The translations under genes and the position numbers were made by a program. From positions 1 through 64,000 of the forward strand of contig JBCDIT010000009.1 of the NCBI GenBank assembly GCA_038748775.1: a DNA stretch of 64,000 nt, given 5' to 3'. How positions within the stretch are numbered: position 1 is the stretch's first letter; the number at the start of each line of letters is the position of its first letter. Source of the stretch: DAIQNV01 sp038748775. GTDB taxonomy: Bacteria; Planctomycetota; Phycisphaerae; Phycisphaerales; UBA1924. A model generated the notes under the pieces. It did not search any database. It was not told the DNA's origin and saw only the letters and a program-made list of their open reading frames with translations. Below, piece by piece: positions 24,545-32,624 of this stretch.

Positions 24545-27500
24545 ATGAATCAGACTGGGGGCAGAAGCTTCGGCGAATTTGTCGCGTCGTCCTCTCTCGG
24601 GTCGGGCGGTGCGGGTGTGTCGTGGTTTCGTGCCTCGGGCGAGCGCGGCGCGTTGATCGCGGCGTGCTGCCCGGATGCGGCGGTGGTCGGGGTAGAACGG
24701 GCCGACGAGTTGACGCGGTCGTTTCTGACGTCGGCTATCGCTCAGAAGCGATTGGCTTCCCAGACCGATGGGCGTGTGCCTCGGCTTATGGATCTCGGGG
24801 TGTCTTCTGAGGGCGCCTACCGCGTGATCGAGTTGTTCCCGCTCAGGGCGAGCGACCTGATCGAGGCGAGGGTCCGTCCGACCGGTGCCGCGTTGAAGGC
24901 GCTGGTGTCTGGGGTTCTCGAAGCGGTCGCGGCGTTCGAAGCGGTCGGGCGCGGGCACGGCGCGATCGATCCGGGGCGTGTGCTCTTCGATCCGGCGGGT
25001 GGTGTCGGCGGTCGTTGGCGGGTGGTTCTCGATGCGCCGCTGGGTGACGACGCGATCGGCGGGGCCGAACCCGATCTCCGGCAGGTCGGTCGGCTGGTGT
25101 ATGAACTCGTGGTGCACGAGACGTATCGCGCGACGGCGGGTTACCCGCTTGAGGAGAGCAGCGCGTTCGGTCAACTCGGTCGGAGTTCTTCGGGTTTCCT
25201 GGCGCTCGCGAACACGCTCTTGGATCCGGGGCTTGAGGTCGGGGCGACTTCGCTGACCGCGTCTGGCGTTCTCGAGCAGGTCGCGCGGATCAACACCCGC
25301 GAGAAGAGGGGCGGCGGCGGGCTGCTGATCGGCGCGGCGGTGGCTTTGGTAACGCTTGGGGCCGGCGGCGTCGCGGCGTGGCAGTTCTTGAAGCCTCCGC
25401 CTGAGACTGAGCCGGTGCGCGTCGCAAACCTGGACCGCGCCGCGCTCGAGGCGTGGTGCGGGCACGCCGGTGCGTGGCTCGTAAAGTTCCGGAATGACCT
25501 GGAGCGTCGCGCGGAGTTGAGGTCCGCGCTCGAGTCGGATCCGACGCTTGTTTCCGGGGTTGTCGAGCCCCTTATGGCCAAGGACGTCAGCGAGTTGAAC
25601 CCGATCGCGGTGACGGGGGCGGGTTCGGCGGTCGGCGACTTTGACGAGGTGCTCGGGTGGGTCGACGCGAATTTCGAGTTGTTCGAGGGGGAGACGCAGG
25701 TCAACGCCCAGATCAACGAAGCGTCGAGCACTGTTGCCGGGGTCGTCGCGGCGATCGAGTCTTGGGCGGTGCTGGATCGGGCGGGCGACCTCCGTTCGAT
25801 GTGGCGCGACGAGCGGGGCTGGTCGGGCGCGGCGTCGACGCTGGATGAAGCTGTTGCCCCGCTGACATTGGATCGGTTCGGTTCCACCCTTGGGCGCGAA
25901 CTGGCGGCGATGGTCGAGGTGTCGGGCGAGATGGACGCGCTCGAGTCGAAGTACCGGGCGATCGTCGGTCGGGCGGAAGAGATCTCTGGTGCGGGCGAGG
26001 CGACGGACGACGGGGATCCGGAGGATCCGTTGCTGGTGCGGTTTGCTGGGTTTGTTGAACTCAGGGCGCGGCAGGTCGCCTCGGGCATCGGTCCGGGGGA
26101 ATCGGCGATCGCGCAGACCATGGCGGCCCTCGATGATCTCGAAGAGGGCGTCGCGGTTCTCGGGAACTTCGTGCTTGCGGACACGGGCGGTTGGGGCGGC
26201 GTCGAACGCGAGTTGTTCGACGACGAGAGCGAGACGCTCCGTGACTTCGGTTCGGGGACCGAGCCGAGTCTTGCTTTGTATCGGCGCTGGCTGACCGAGG
26301 CGGGGCGTGAGGGGTTCCGTTCGCTCGATCCGGCGTTGGACCCTCGTCGAGACTGGGTCGCGGCCGATCGGGCGGCGTCGCTCGAGACAGACTTGGCGTC
26401 GCTTCGGGCGGAGTATCCGTCTGACGCGGCGCGCGAGATCGCGTCCGCGTCGGCGCGGTACGGCGATCTTGACGGACGTCTCGCGGCGATTATCGATGAG
26501 ATCGGGGCGCTCAATTCTGATTCGCTCGGATGGAAGCGGCGGAACAAAACGCGGATCGAGACCGGCGTGCAGAAGCTGGACGGCGATCTGCGCGAGCTTT
26601 CGCGGCAGATTGGTGACGTTGTCGCCGAAGTCCGCGTTACATGGGAAGAACTCGTGCCGGCGTTGCGGGATCGGACGGGGGTTTCGGCCCTTGGGCTCGC
26701 GAGCATTGACGATGCCTATCGCGCACGGCGCGACGAGTTGATCGCGTTCCGCGAACCGGTGGCGGACCGGGCGAAGCTTCTGCGAGAAGACGAGCGCGAC
26801 CTGAGCGCCTTCCTTCGTTCGGTCGAGTCGCGGCTTGTGATCGAGCCCGACCTCTCGGCGAAGCCGGATGGGTTTGATGAAGCCCGGTTCGCAGAGGCGG
26901 TTCGGGCGGAGGTCGATTCGGCAGCGGGTGACGTGCTTGCGTCGGTGTCGTGGTCGTCCGGTCGCTTTGTTCAGGGGCCCGCGACGGAGACCGCGATCGA
27001 ATCGGCTCGGATGCGCCTGGCGGTGTGGGCGCGTTCGGCGGTCGACGCTGCCGCGGATTACGCGGCGGCTGAAGCGTTGCTTGATGGCGTGTACCTGCCC
27101 GAGGAGGTCGGGGGGGCGGATCGAACGCTTCTCGGGGTGGTGGAGGCGTGGGCGCCCTTCTTGGCCGATGCGCCTGGAGTGGCGTCGGCGATGGGGGGCG
27201 TCGTTGATCGGGCTGGGGCGGTGATCGACGTGTGGGTGGGTGCTCCGATGGAGGGCCTTGTTGAAGCTGCACGCGGCTTTGACGAGCCTCTCGCGGTTTC
27301 GCGAGCCGCGTACGCCCGGCTCACCGATGCTTCGGGCGGGCGCTGGCCGGCGACGGCGGAGGAGCTTGCGGTCGATCTGGAGGCTTCCGATCGAGTGCTG
27401 TCGTCGCTCGATGGGGCAACCGATGTCGCTCGGATCGATCAGATCGCGTCGGCGGTGCGTGACGTTCGTGACGCGCGACTTACTTCGGGCCTGGGCATGC

Positions 27501-28867
27501 TCGGGGATCTAGCTTCGATGGAACGAGGGCTCGCGGCGCTCGCGGACTCTGACGTGGATCTTGCGACGATGCCTGGGTGGGTTCGTTTCAACGCGTCGTT
27601 GTGGTCGCTGACGAACTCGTCGGGTGGTGTCGTAGGAGACGACGACGTTCGTGCGTTGGCCACGAGGTACGTCTCGGTGCTCGGCGGGCTTCGCTCATCG
27701 GTCGGGTCGCTTGAGGGCGGTCCTGAGGCCTCGGCCTGGATCGATGAACTCGGAGTGGTCGCGGCACCGCCGGCGGACGATGGTCCGGCGTTTCGGCCCG
27801 ACGAAGAAGGGCCCGGGCGCGCCGGGTGGACGGTCGAGGCGAGCGAGGACTTGTCGCGGTTGACCTACACGAGCCCCGACGGGGCGGCGGTCGTTGGCTT
27901 CGCGGCGGTGGAGTTGGACCTCGATCGTGGCGAGCCGCGGCTGGTGTTTCTTGGGACGGAAGAGGTCTCGATTCGGGTGTTTAACGCGATCGTTGGCGAT
28001 GACCCGGATCGCTGGGGCGAGCTCGCGGACGATCGAGTGTGGGTTGAGTTCGACACTGTCTTCCGTGACGCGGTGTTCGCGGCCCAGGATGGCTGGCAAG
28101 GCCCTCGGTCATGGCGTTGGGATGAGGACGCGGGGCGGCTTGAGCCGAGCGTGACTTGGCTTTTCCCGACGACCGACATGCAGCCCCAGTCGCCGGCGTA
28201 CGCGCCGGGGCTGGGTGACCCGAACGATCCGACGCGGGTATCGGCAGAGCAGGGCCCGCCGTCGCTCGATCACCCGATGAACGCGGTGTCGTTCCTCGCG
28301 GCGTTGGAGGTTGCGCAGTGGCTCGGGTGCCGTTTGCCGACGACCGAGGAGTGGCTGGCGGGGTACGCGCGGTACGAGGCGGGGCTGAGCGCTTCTGATT
28401 GGAACCTTCGGGATGCGACGCTTGGGCTTCAGGTCGATCACCTCGACGCGTTGCAAAATCAGTTTGGCGGCGTGCTGCAGATCCCGATGCCCGAGGAAGA
28501 GAGTTTCCTGCTCGCCAGAGGTCGAGTAGACGAGTGGACGACCTGGGCGGGCGCCGATGACGGTCGGCTTTGGTTCGACGTGACATCGGAACGCGGGAAC
28601 GTGCTGCGGGGCATGGTTGGGAACATCGCGGAGTTGTGCGACGAGGGCCGGGAGCGGATCCGCGTGATCGGGGCGTCGGCGACGAGCACGTCTGCCGACA
28701 CCCTGGAACAGGCGATCGCGCCGCGCGAGGTCATCGGTCGGTTCCGCGATGCGGGGTTTGCGGACTTTGGGTTCCGTCTCGCTTTCGAGGCGGCCGGCGC
28801 GCTGCGTCCGTCGGCGAGGGTGCTGCTGGCACGTTTGCTGGAGCGGGCGCCGTACTTGCGCGGGTAA
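24545..28867 (+). CDS. Transmembrane pseudokinase with FGE/TagR-like C-terminal domain
   Basis: A 1440-aa protein. Residues 1-245 read as a kinase fold: Gly loop SLGSGGAGVSWF is present. The VAIK lysine is replaced (ALIAACC), the HRD loop reads GHGAIDPGRVLF so that HRD Asp, catalytic Lys and Asn are lost, and the DFG region is VVLDAPLG. This is a pseudokinase related by position to PpkA. One membrane helix follows (~256-282, GLLIGAAVALVTLGAGGVAA), then ~850 residues of helical, Asp/Glu/Ala-rich ectodomain. A beta segment (GRAGWTVEASEDL) precedes an FGE-sulfatase-like domain (~1245-1415: AQWLGCRLPTTEEW, GMVGNIAELCDEG, FADFGFRLAF). The FGE catalytic cysteine stretch is absent, as in TagR of Pseudomonas. 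Likely a T6SS regulator spanning the inner membrane. Confidence 0.75.
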   Translation: MNQTGGRSFGEFVASSSLGSGGAGVSWFRASGERGALIAACCPDAAVVGVERADELTRSFLTSAIAQKRLASQTDGRVPRLMDLGVSSEGAYRVIELFPLRASDLIEARVRPTGAALKALVSGVLEAVAAFEAVGRGHGAIDPGRVLFDPAGGVGGRWRVVLDAPLGDDAIGGAEPDLRQVGRLVYELVVHETYRATAGYPLEESSAFGQLGRSSSGFLALANTLLDPGLEVGATSLTASGVLEQVARINTREKRGGGGLLIGAAVALVTLGAGGVAAWQFLKPPPETEPVRVANLDRAALEAWCGHAGAWLVKFRNDLERRAELRSALESDPTLVSGVVEPLMAKDVSELNPIAVTGAGSAVGDFDEVLGWVDANFELFEGETQVNAQINEASSTVAGVVAAIESWAVLDRAGDLRSMWRDERGWSGAASTLDEAVAPLTLDRFGSTLGRELAAMVEVSGEMDALESKYRAIVGRAEEISGAGEATDDGDPEDPLLVRFAGFVELRARQVASGIGPGESAIAQTMAALDDLEEGVAVLGNFVLADTGGWGGVERELFDDESETLRDFGSGTEPSLALYRRWLTEAGREGFRSLDPALDPRRDWVAADRAASLETDLASLRAEYPSDAAREIASASARYGDLDGRLAAIIDEIGALNSDSLGWKRRNKTRIETGVQKLDGDLRELSRQIGDVVAEVRVTWEELVPALRDRTGVSALGLASIDDAYRARRDELIAFREPVADRAKLLREDERDLSAFLRSVESRLVIEPDLSAKPDGFDEARFAEAVRAEVDSAAGDVLASVSWSSGRFVQGPATETAIESARMRLAVWARSAVDAAADYAAAEALLDGVYLPEEVGGADRTLLGVVEAWAPFLADAPGVASAMGGVVDRAGAVIDVWVGAPMEGLVEAARGFDEPLAVSRAAYARLTDASGGRWPATAEELAVDLEASDRVLSSLDGATDVARIDQIASAVRDVRDARLTSGLGMLGDLASMERGLAALADSDVDLATMPGWVRFNASLWSLTNSSGGVVGDDDVRALATRYVSVLGGLRSSVGSLEGGPEASAWIDELGVVAAPPADDGPAFRPDEEGPGRAGWTVEASEDLSRLTYTSPDGAAVVGFAAVELDLDRGEPRLVFLGTEEVSIRVFNAIVGDDPDRWGELADDRVWVEFDTVFRDAVFAAQDGWQGPRSWRWDEDAGRLEPSVTWLFPTTDMQPQSPAYAPGLGDPNDPTRVSAEQGPPSLDHPMNAVSFLAALEVAQWLGCRLPTTEEWLAGYARYEAGLSASDWNLRDATLGLQVDHLDALQNQFGGVLQIPMPEEESFLLARGRVDEWTTWAGADDGRLWFDVTSERGNVLRGMVGNIAELCDEGRERIRVIGASATSTSADTLEQAIAPREVIGRFRDAGFADFGFRLAFEAAGALRPSARVLLARLLERAPYLRG

Positions 28868-28909
28868 CGGGGCGGCCCGGATCTCGGTTGGGGTCCCGTT
28901 GGCGCGGCG

Positions 28910-29185
28910 TCAGTCGCTGTCGACGGCGGCGTAGTAGGGGGCTTCGGCGCTGGCGGCCTGGCGTTCGAAGAGCGTTCGTCCCAAGCGGTCACCGGCGCCG
29001 AGGGTGAACCCGGCTTGATTCTGGGCGGCGAAGCCTGGGTCGGCGGCCTGGGCGACGTGAAGCGGCATCGCCGAAGTGGGGGGCGTGCTGATCGCGACTC
29101 TGGGCTGGTTCTGGGCGCAGGCGCCTGCGAGAGCGGCCAGTGCGATCGCGATCGGGCCTGCGACGTGCTTGGCGTTGCGTTTCAC
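28910..29185 (-). CDS. Small lipoprotein, antisense within the T6SS locus
   Basis: A 91-aa protein on the opposite strand to all its neighbours. The N-terminus MKRNAKHVAGPIAIALAALA leads to a lipobox-like LAGAC; the remaining ~70 residues are polar (AEAPYYAAVDSD at the C-terminus) with no recognised fold. The start is GTG at 29185, supported by GGAGG 4 bases upstream, which is the main reason to accept it. It is convergent with the pseudokinase gene, 42 nt apart. It may be a periplasmic accessory of the locus or an unrelated insertion. Confidence 0.65.
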   Translation of the reverse strand: MKRNAKHVAGPIAIALAALAGACAQNQPRVAISTPPTSAMPLHVAQAADPGFAAQNQAGFTLGAGDRLGRTLFERQAASAEAPYYAAVDSD

Positions 29186-29493
29186 GGCGCCTCCGGGGCT
29201 GGTGGTTCTCTGTCCTCCGTGTAGAGGGATCGGCGTCGTGGGCGGGGTTGGTCACTCGGGTCAGGTGCTCGCTCGGGCGGGTTGAGTTGTCGGGCGTTGC
29301 AGGCGTCGCGAGCGGGGTGACCGGCGGGCTCTGGTCGCTCACGGGGGATGACTGGGCGCGTTGGCCCGGGGAACCGGCTGTTTCTCTATCATGTCGACTC
29401 GGGTTCTCGGTCCCTGAGGCGTCCTCGGGGGATCAAAGCGGGCCGGCTCGGTGCGCCCGGTGGCTGGGCGGCGCCCGGCGAGGTGACTTCCGT
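29186..29493. other. 308-base divergent region in the T6SS locus
   Basis: Lies between the antisense lipoprotein and the helical protein gene, so it should hold promoters in both directions. CTATCAT near 29384 is the most -10-like sequence for the plus strand, but I see no well-spaced -35. An open plus-strand frame runs through it into the next gene; the start was placed at 29494 because that ATG alone has a good ribosome-binding site. Confidence 0.5.
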
Positions 29494-30372
29494 ATGGGTG
29501 CTGAGTCGGTGGCCGAGCGTGCGGGTGCTTTGGCGAATGCGGTGCGTTTGGCGCAGGCTGAGGGCGACGACGCCTCGGTCGGGTCGCGGGTACGCGAGGC
29601 GGTGGGGGGCTTGGCAGCGTCCGAAGCGAACGAGGTGCTCCGGGAGGCCGAGCGGCTGGTTCCGGGTTGGTCGGGGGGGCGTGCGCTCACGGGCATCGAT
29701 GGTTCGGTGACGGTGGTCGCGGCGGCGGAGCTTCGCGACGCTGGCTTTCTTTGCGACGAGTTGGCGCTTCGAGGTTCCGGGCTCGGCGAATCGGAGCGGC
29801 GCGCGATCGGCGATCGGCTCGCGGCTGAGGGGTTCGTGGGGCAGGCGGGGTTGGACTCGGGGGCGGAGGCGCTGGCGAGGGCGAAGAAGGCGCTCGGGTT
29901 GACCGGGGGCGAAGACGCTTCGGTGACTCGCTTGATCGAATCGCTCGCGTTGCTTGTCGAAACGGTGAGGTCGCTTGACACGCTCGGGTGGCGGACGTGG
30001 CGGACGATGGCGCCGCAGTCTTCGGTGCGCAAACGCGGCGATCTTCACGTGCTCCTCGGGCGGTTTGTTTCGGGCAAGGGTGGCGAGAGCGAAGAGGCGG
30101 TCTCGGCGGACCTGACGAGGTTTCGTCAGTTGATCGCGTCGCTGCTGGCTTCGATTGGTGAAGCGGGCGACGTTGCGTATCGGCGGGTGGCGACGCTGAG
30201 CCCGATGCACATCGAGGGGTTGGCGGAGGCTCAGAAAGGGCTCGCGGAGAGTCCCGAGGCGGCGCGTTGGCGTCTGTATGTCGAGATGGCTTCCAAGCTG
30301 GACGAGGCGACGGTGCAGGGCGACACGATGCGTTCGCTCGCGGCGTTTGCGGAAGAGTTGATGGCTTCGTGA
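29494..30372 (+). CDS. Helical cytoplasmic protein of unknown function in the T6SS locus
   Basis: A 292-aa protein without signal peptide or membrane segment. It is almost wholly alpha-helical by composition: VRLAQAEGDDASVGSRVREA, AELRDAGFLCDELALRGSG, SLALLVETVRSLDTLGWRTW, DLTRFRQLIASLLASIGEAG and WRLYVEMASKLDEATV. I do not recognise the family. GAGGTG stands 9 bases before the chosen ATG. Its place between the pseudokinase and tssK, 31 nt before tssK, suggests it belongs to the T6SS, perhaps as a cytoplasmic partner of the regulator or of the baseplate. In other systems this position is often held by an FHA-domain protein, but no FHA motif is visible here. Confidence 0.7.
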   Translation: MGAESVAERAGALANAVRLAQAEGDDASVGSRVREAVGGLAASEANEVLREAERLVPGWSGGRALTGIDGSVTVVAAAELRDAGFLCDELALRGSGLGESERRAIGDRLAAEGFVGQAGLDSGAEALARAKKALGLTGGEDASVTRLIESLALLVETVRSLDTLGWRTWRTMAPQSSVRKRGDLHVLLGRFVSGKGGESEEAVSADLTRFRQLIASLLASIGEAGDVAYRRVATLSPMHIEGLAEAQKGLAESPEAARWRLYVEMASKLDEATVQGDTMRSLAAFAEELMAS

Positions 30373-30403
30373 AGAACGGACTTGTGAGGGAAGGCGGCGG
30401 ACA

Positions 30404-31774
30404 GTGACGACGGAGATCCATTGGCACGAGGGCCTGTTCCTTCAGCCTCATCATCTCCAGCTCTTGCAGCGGTCGATGCTGGAGCGATTCGGGGTCGAGC
30501 GTTCGCTGACAAGCCCCTATGGCTGGGGCGTGGTCGATTCGAAGCTCAGCACCGACGAACTCGAGGCGGGGCGGGTGCGGTTCGACGTGCTCAAGGCGGT
30601 GATGCCCAGCGGGGTGGTGGTGGACGTTCCGGGTGGGGCGGACCTTCCCGCGATCGACATCAGTTCTGCCTTTGGCTCGTCGACGACACCCCTGACGGTT
30701 GCGTTGGGTGTCCCCTTGTACTATCCGACGAGGGCGAACTCGCTTTCGATTGGCGAGACCGACTGGCGGATCAAGCGTCGGTTCCGCGTTGACGAGCACG
30801 ACGCGATGGACGAGAACACCGGCGACAACAGTCAGACGGTTCTCGTGCGCCGTGTCAACGCGAGGCTGCTGGTTCTCGAGCATGATGATCGTTCGGACCT
30901 TGAGGTGCTTCCGTTGCTCCGGGTGGTGCGTGCGACCGGTGAGGACACCGGTCTGCCGAGACTCGAGCGGTCGTTTGTGCCGGCGTGCTATTCGATCGGT
31001 GGGTCGGCGGCGCTCAAAGAGCAGCTGCGCGAGCTTGCGAACCGCGTCGAGGCGGCGAGGGCGGAGACGGTTGTTCAGTTGACCCGCGCTGGGTTCAGCA
31101 TCGAGAACTTCAAGGGCGTCCAGGTCCAGCAGATGATGCGGCTGTCGATCCTGAACCGGGCGTGCGGGCGGTTGCCCTCGCTGCTCGCGGCGCCCTCGGG
31201 CGTTGCGCCGTTCGATATGTACCTCGAGCTTCGCGGGCTGCTGGGCGAGTTGGCCGCCCTTCAGCCCGATCGTGATGCGTGGGGTGCGTCGAAGTACGAC
31301 CACGAGAACCCGGGTCCGGTGTTTGACGAGCTGTGTGAGTCGATCAGCGACTTGCTCCGCGCTGAGGGCACGGCGACCTGGATGAAGGTGCCCTTCGCGG
31401 CGCGCGACGAGGGCCTGATGGTCGTGTCGCTGAGCGACGAGCATCTGACTCGCCCGAGCGAGTACTACCTGGGCATCAAGACGTCGCTCGACCCGCGCGA
31501 GCTTGCGAAGCTCGTCGAGGATTCGGCCAAGTTCCGCCTGATGGCGGAGAGCATGGCCGCGGCTCGGGTGAGGGGGGTCCCGCTGGAAGAAGAGCGGCAC
31601 CCGCCGTTGCAGCTTCCGAGCCAGGTGGGGCTTCACTACTTCCGGCTCCGTCGGGGCGATGCCGGTCGGATGTGGGAGACGATCGCTTCGGAACGTTCTA
31701 TGGCGGTGAGCTTTACGGGCGCGGAGCCCGGCTCGATCGAAGAGGCGGCGCTGTACATGACGGTGCCCGGCTGA
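30404..31774 (+). CDS. tssK: T6SS baseplate protein TssK
   Basis: Trimeric adaptor joining the T6SS baseplate to the inner-membrane complex through TssL and TssM. Length 456 aa, typical (~445). The N-terminal motif IHWHEGLFLQPHHLQLLQRS is the clearest signature of TssK (ImpJ/VasE, COG3522). Further family elements are PLYYPTRANSLSIGETDWRI, LPSLLAAPSGVAPFDMYLEL and, near the end, YLGIKTSLDPRELAKLVEDS and GVPLEEERHPPLQLPSQVGL. The start is GTG at 30404. It is followed by tssL after 101 bases. Confidence 0.97.
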   Translation: MTTEIHWHEGLFLQPHHLQLLQRSMLERFGVERSLTSPYGWGVVDSKLSTDELEAGRVRFDVLKAVMPSGVVVDVPGGADLPAIDISSAFGSSTTPLTVALGVPLYYPTRANSLSIGETDWRIKRRFRVDEHDAMDENTGDNSQTVLVRRVNARLLVLEHDDRSDLEVLPLLRVVRATGEDTGLPRLERSFVPACYSIGGSAALKEQLRELANRVEAARAETVVQLTRAGFSIENFKGVQVQQMMRLSILNRACGRLPSLLAAPSGVAPFDMYLELRGLLGELAALQPDRDAWGASKYDHENPGPVFDELCESISDLLRAEGTATWMKVPFAARDEGLMVVSLSDEHLTRPSEYYLGIKTSLDPRELAKLVEDSAKFRLMAESMAAARVRGVPLEEERHPPLQLPSQVGLHYFRLRRGDAGRMWETIASERSMAVSFTGAEPGSIEEAALYMTVPG

Positions 31775-31875
31775 GCGGGCCTGTTTCTTTGATGGCGGCG
31801 TGAGTCGTTGGGTTCGGGTGTCGCTTTGGTGTCGGCCTCGGTTTGAGTCTGGGGGGCGGCCCCAGGGGAGCATGG

Positions 31876-32580
31876 ATGAAGCTTTCAGAGTTGTGCGAGC
31901 CGATTTTGCAGTACGTCTGCCGGCTGAACCGCTCGGCGCGTCGCGGTGTCGACCTGGAGCCGAACGCGGTGCGCGCCGATCTTGAGGGGCTGTTCGCGGA
32001 CGCGGACCGAGAGGCTTCGGGCGACCCGCTCTTGGGCGAGCAGTGGCGGAAGGTCGAGCTTCCGCTGATCTACTTCGTTGATTTCATGATCAAGGAGAGT
32101 CGGCTCAGCTTCGCGAATGAGTGGCGCGAGATGGCGCACGAGCGTGACAAGCTCGCCGGTGACGAAGAGTTCTTTGATCTGCTCGAAGAGACGCTTGCGG
32201 ACACGAGCGAAGCGGGCACGGACCGTCTTGAGATCTTCTATGCGTGCATGGGGCTGGGGTTCACCGGCTTCTACGCGACGCAGCCGGACCAGTTGAAGAA
32301 GAAGATGATGGAGGTCGCGGCGCGGCTCCGTCGTCGGATGGAGACGGAGGCGTCGGCGCGGATCGTTCCCGAGGCGTACGAGCACGTGGACACGAGCGAT
32401 CTGATTCAGCCGCCGGCGCGAGGGCTGATCGGTATCGCGATCGCGTTGGTGGTCGTCGGCTTCGTTGTGCTGATCGGGAACGGCGTGCTGTACGGCGCGG
32501 CCTCGGGTGATCTGCGCGAGTCGCTCAACTCGATCGAGGCGTCGGGGTCGGAATCTGGCGGTGAAGAGGACAACGGCTAA
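31876..32580 (+). CDS. tssL: T6SS inner-membrane protein TssL (DotU-like)
   Basis: A 234-aa tail-anchored protein of the T6SS membrane complex. The cytoplasmic domain shows the DotU/TssL pattern: ELCEPILQYVCRLNRSAR, KVELPLIYFVDFMIKESRLS, FFDLLEETLADTSEAGTDRL, LEIFYACMGLGFTGFY. A single C-terminal helix follows (LIGIAIALVVVGFVVLIGNG) with ~30 residues in the periplasm, so no OmpA-like peptidoglycan-binding extension is present. ATG 31876 with AGGGGAG 5 bases upstream was chosen over longer frames. tssM starts 44 nt downstream. Confidence 0.95.
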   Translation: MKLSELCEPILQYVCRLNRSARRGVDLEPNAVRADLEGLFADADREASGDPLLGEQWRKVELPLIYFVDFMIKESRLSFANEWREMAHERDKLAGDEEFFDLLEETLADTSEAGTDRLEIFYACMGLGFTGFYATQPDQLKKKMMEVAARLRRRMETEASARIVPEAYEHVDTSDLIQPPARGLIGIAIALVVVGFVVLIGNGVLYGAASGDLRESLNSIEASGSESGGEEDNG

Positions 32581-32624
32581 CGAGAAGCGAGCGGCCCCGC
32601 TTGGGGCGTGGAGATGATGCCTTG

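Noticed and set aside
29687..31873. 728-codon minus-strand frame opposite tssK
   Set aside because: Its Arg/His/Pro-rich composition is that of a shadow frame, and it overlaps the clearly real tssK and its upstream neighbour.
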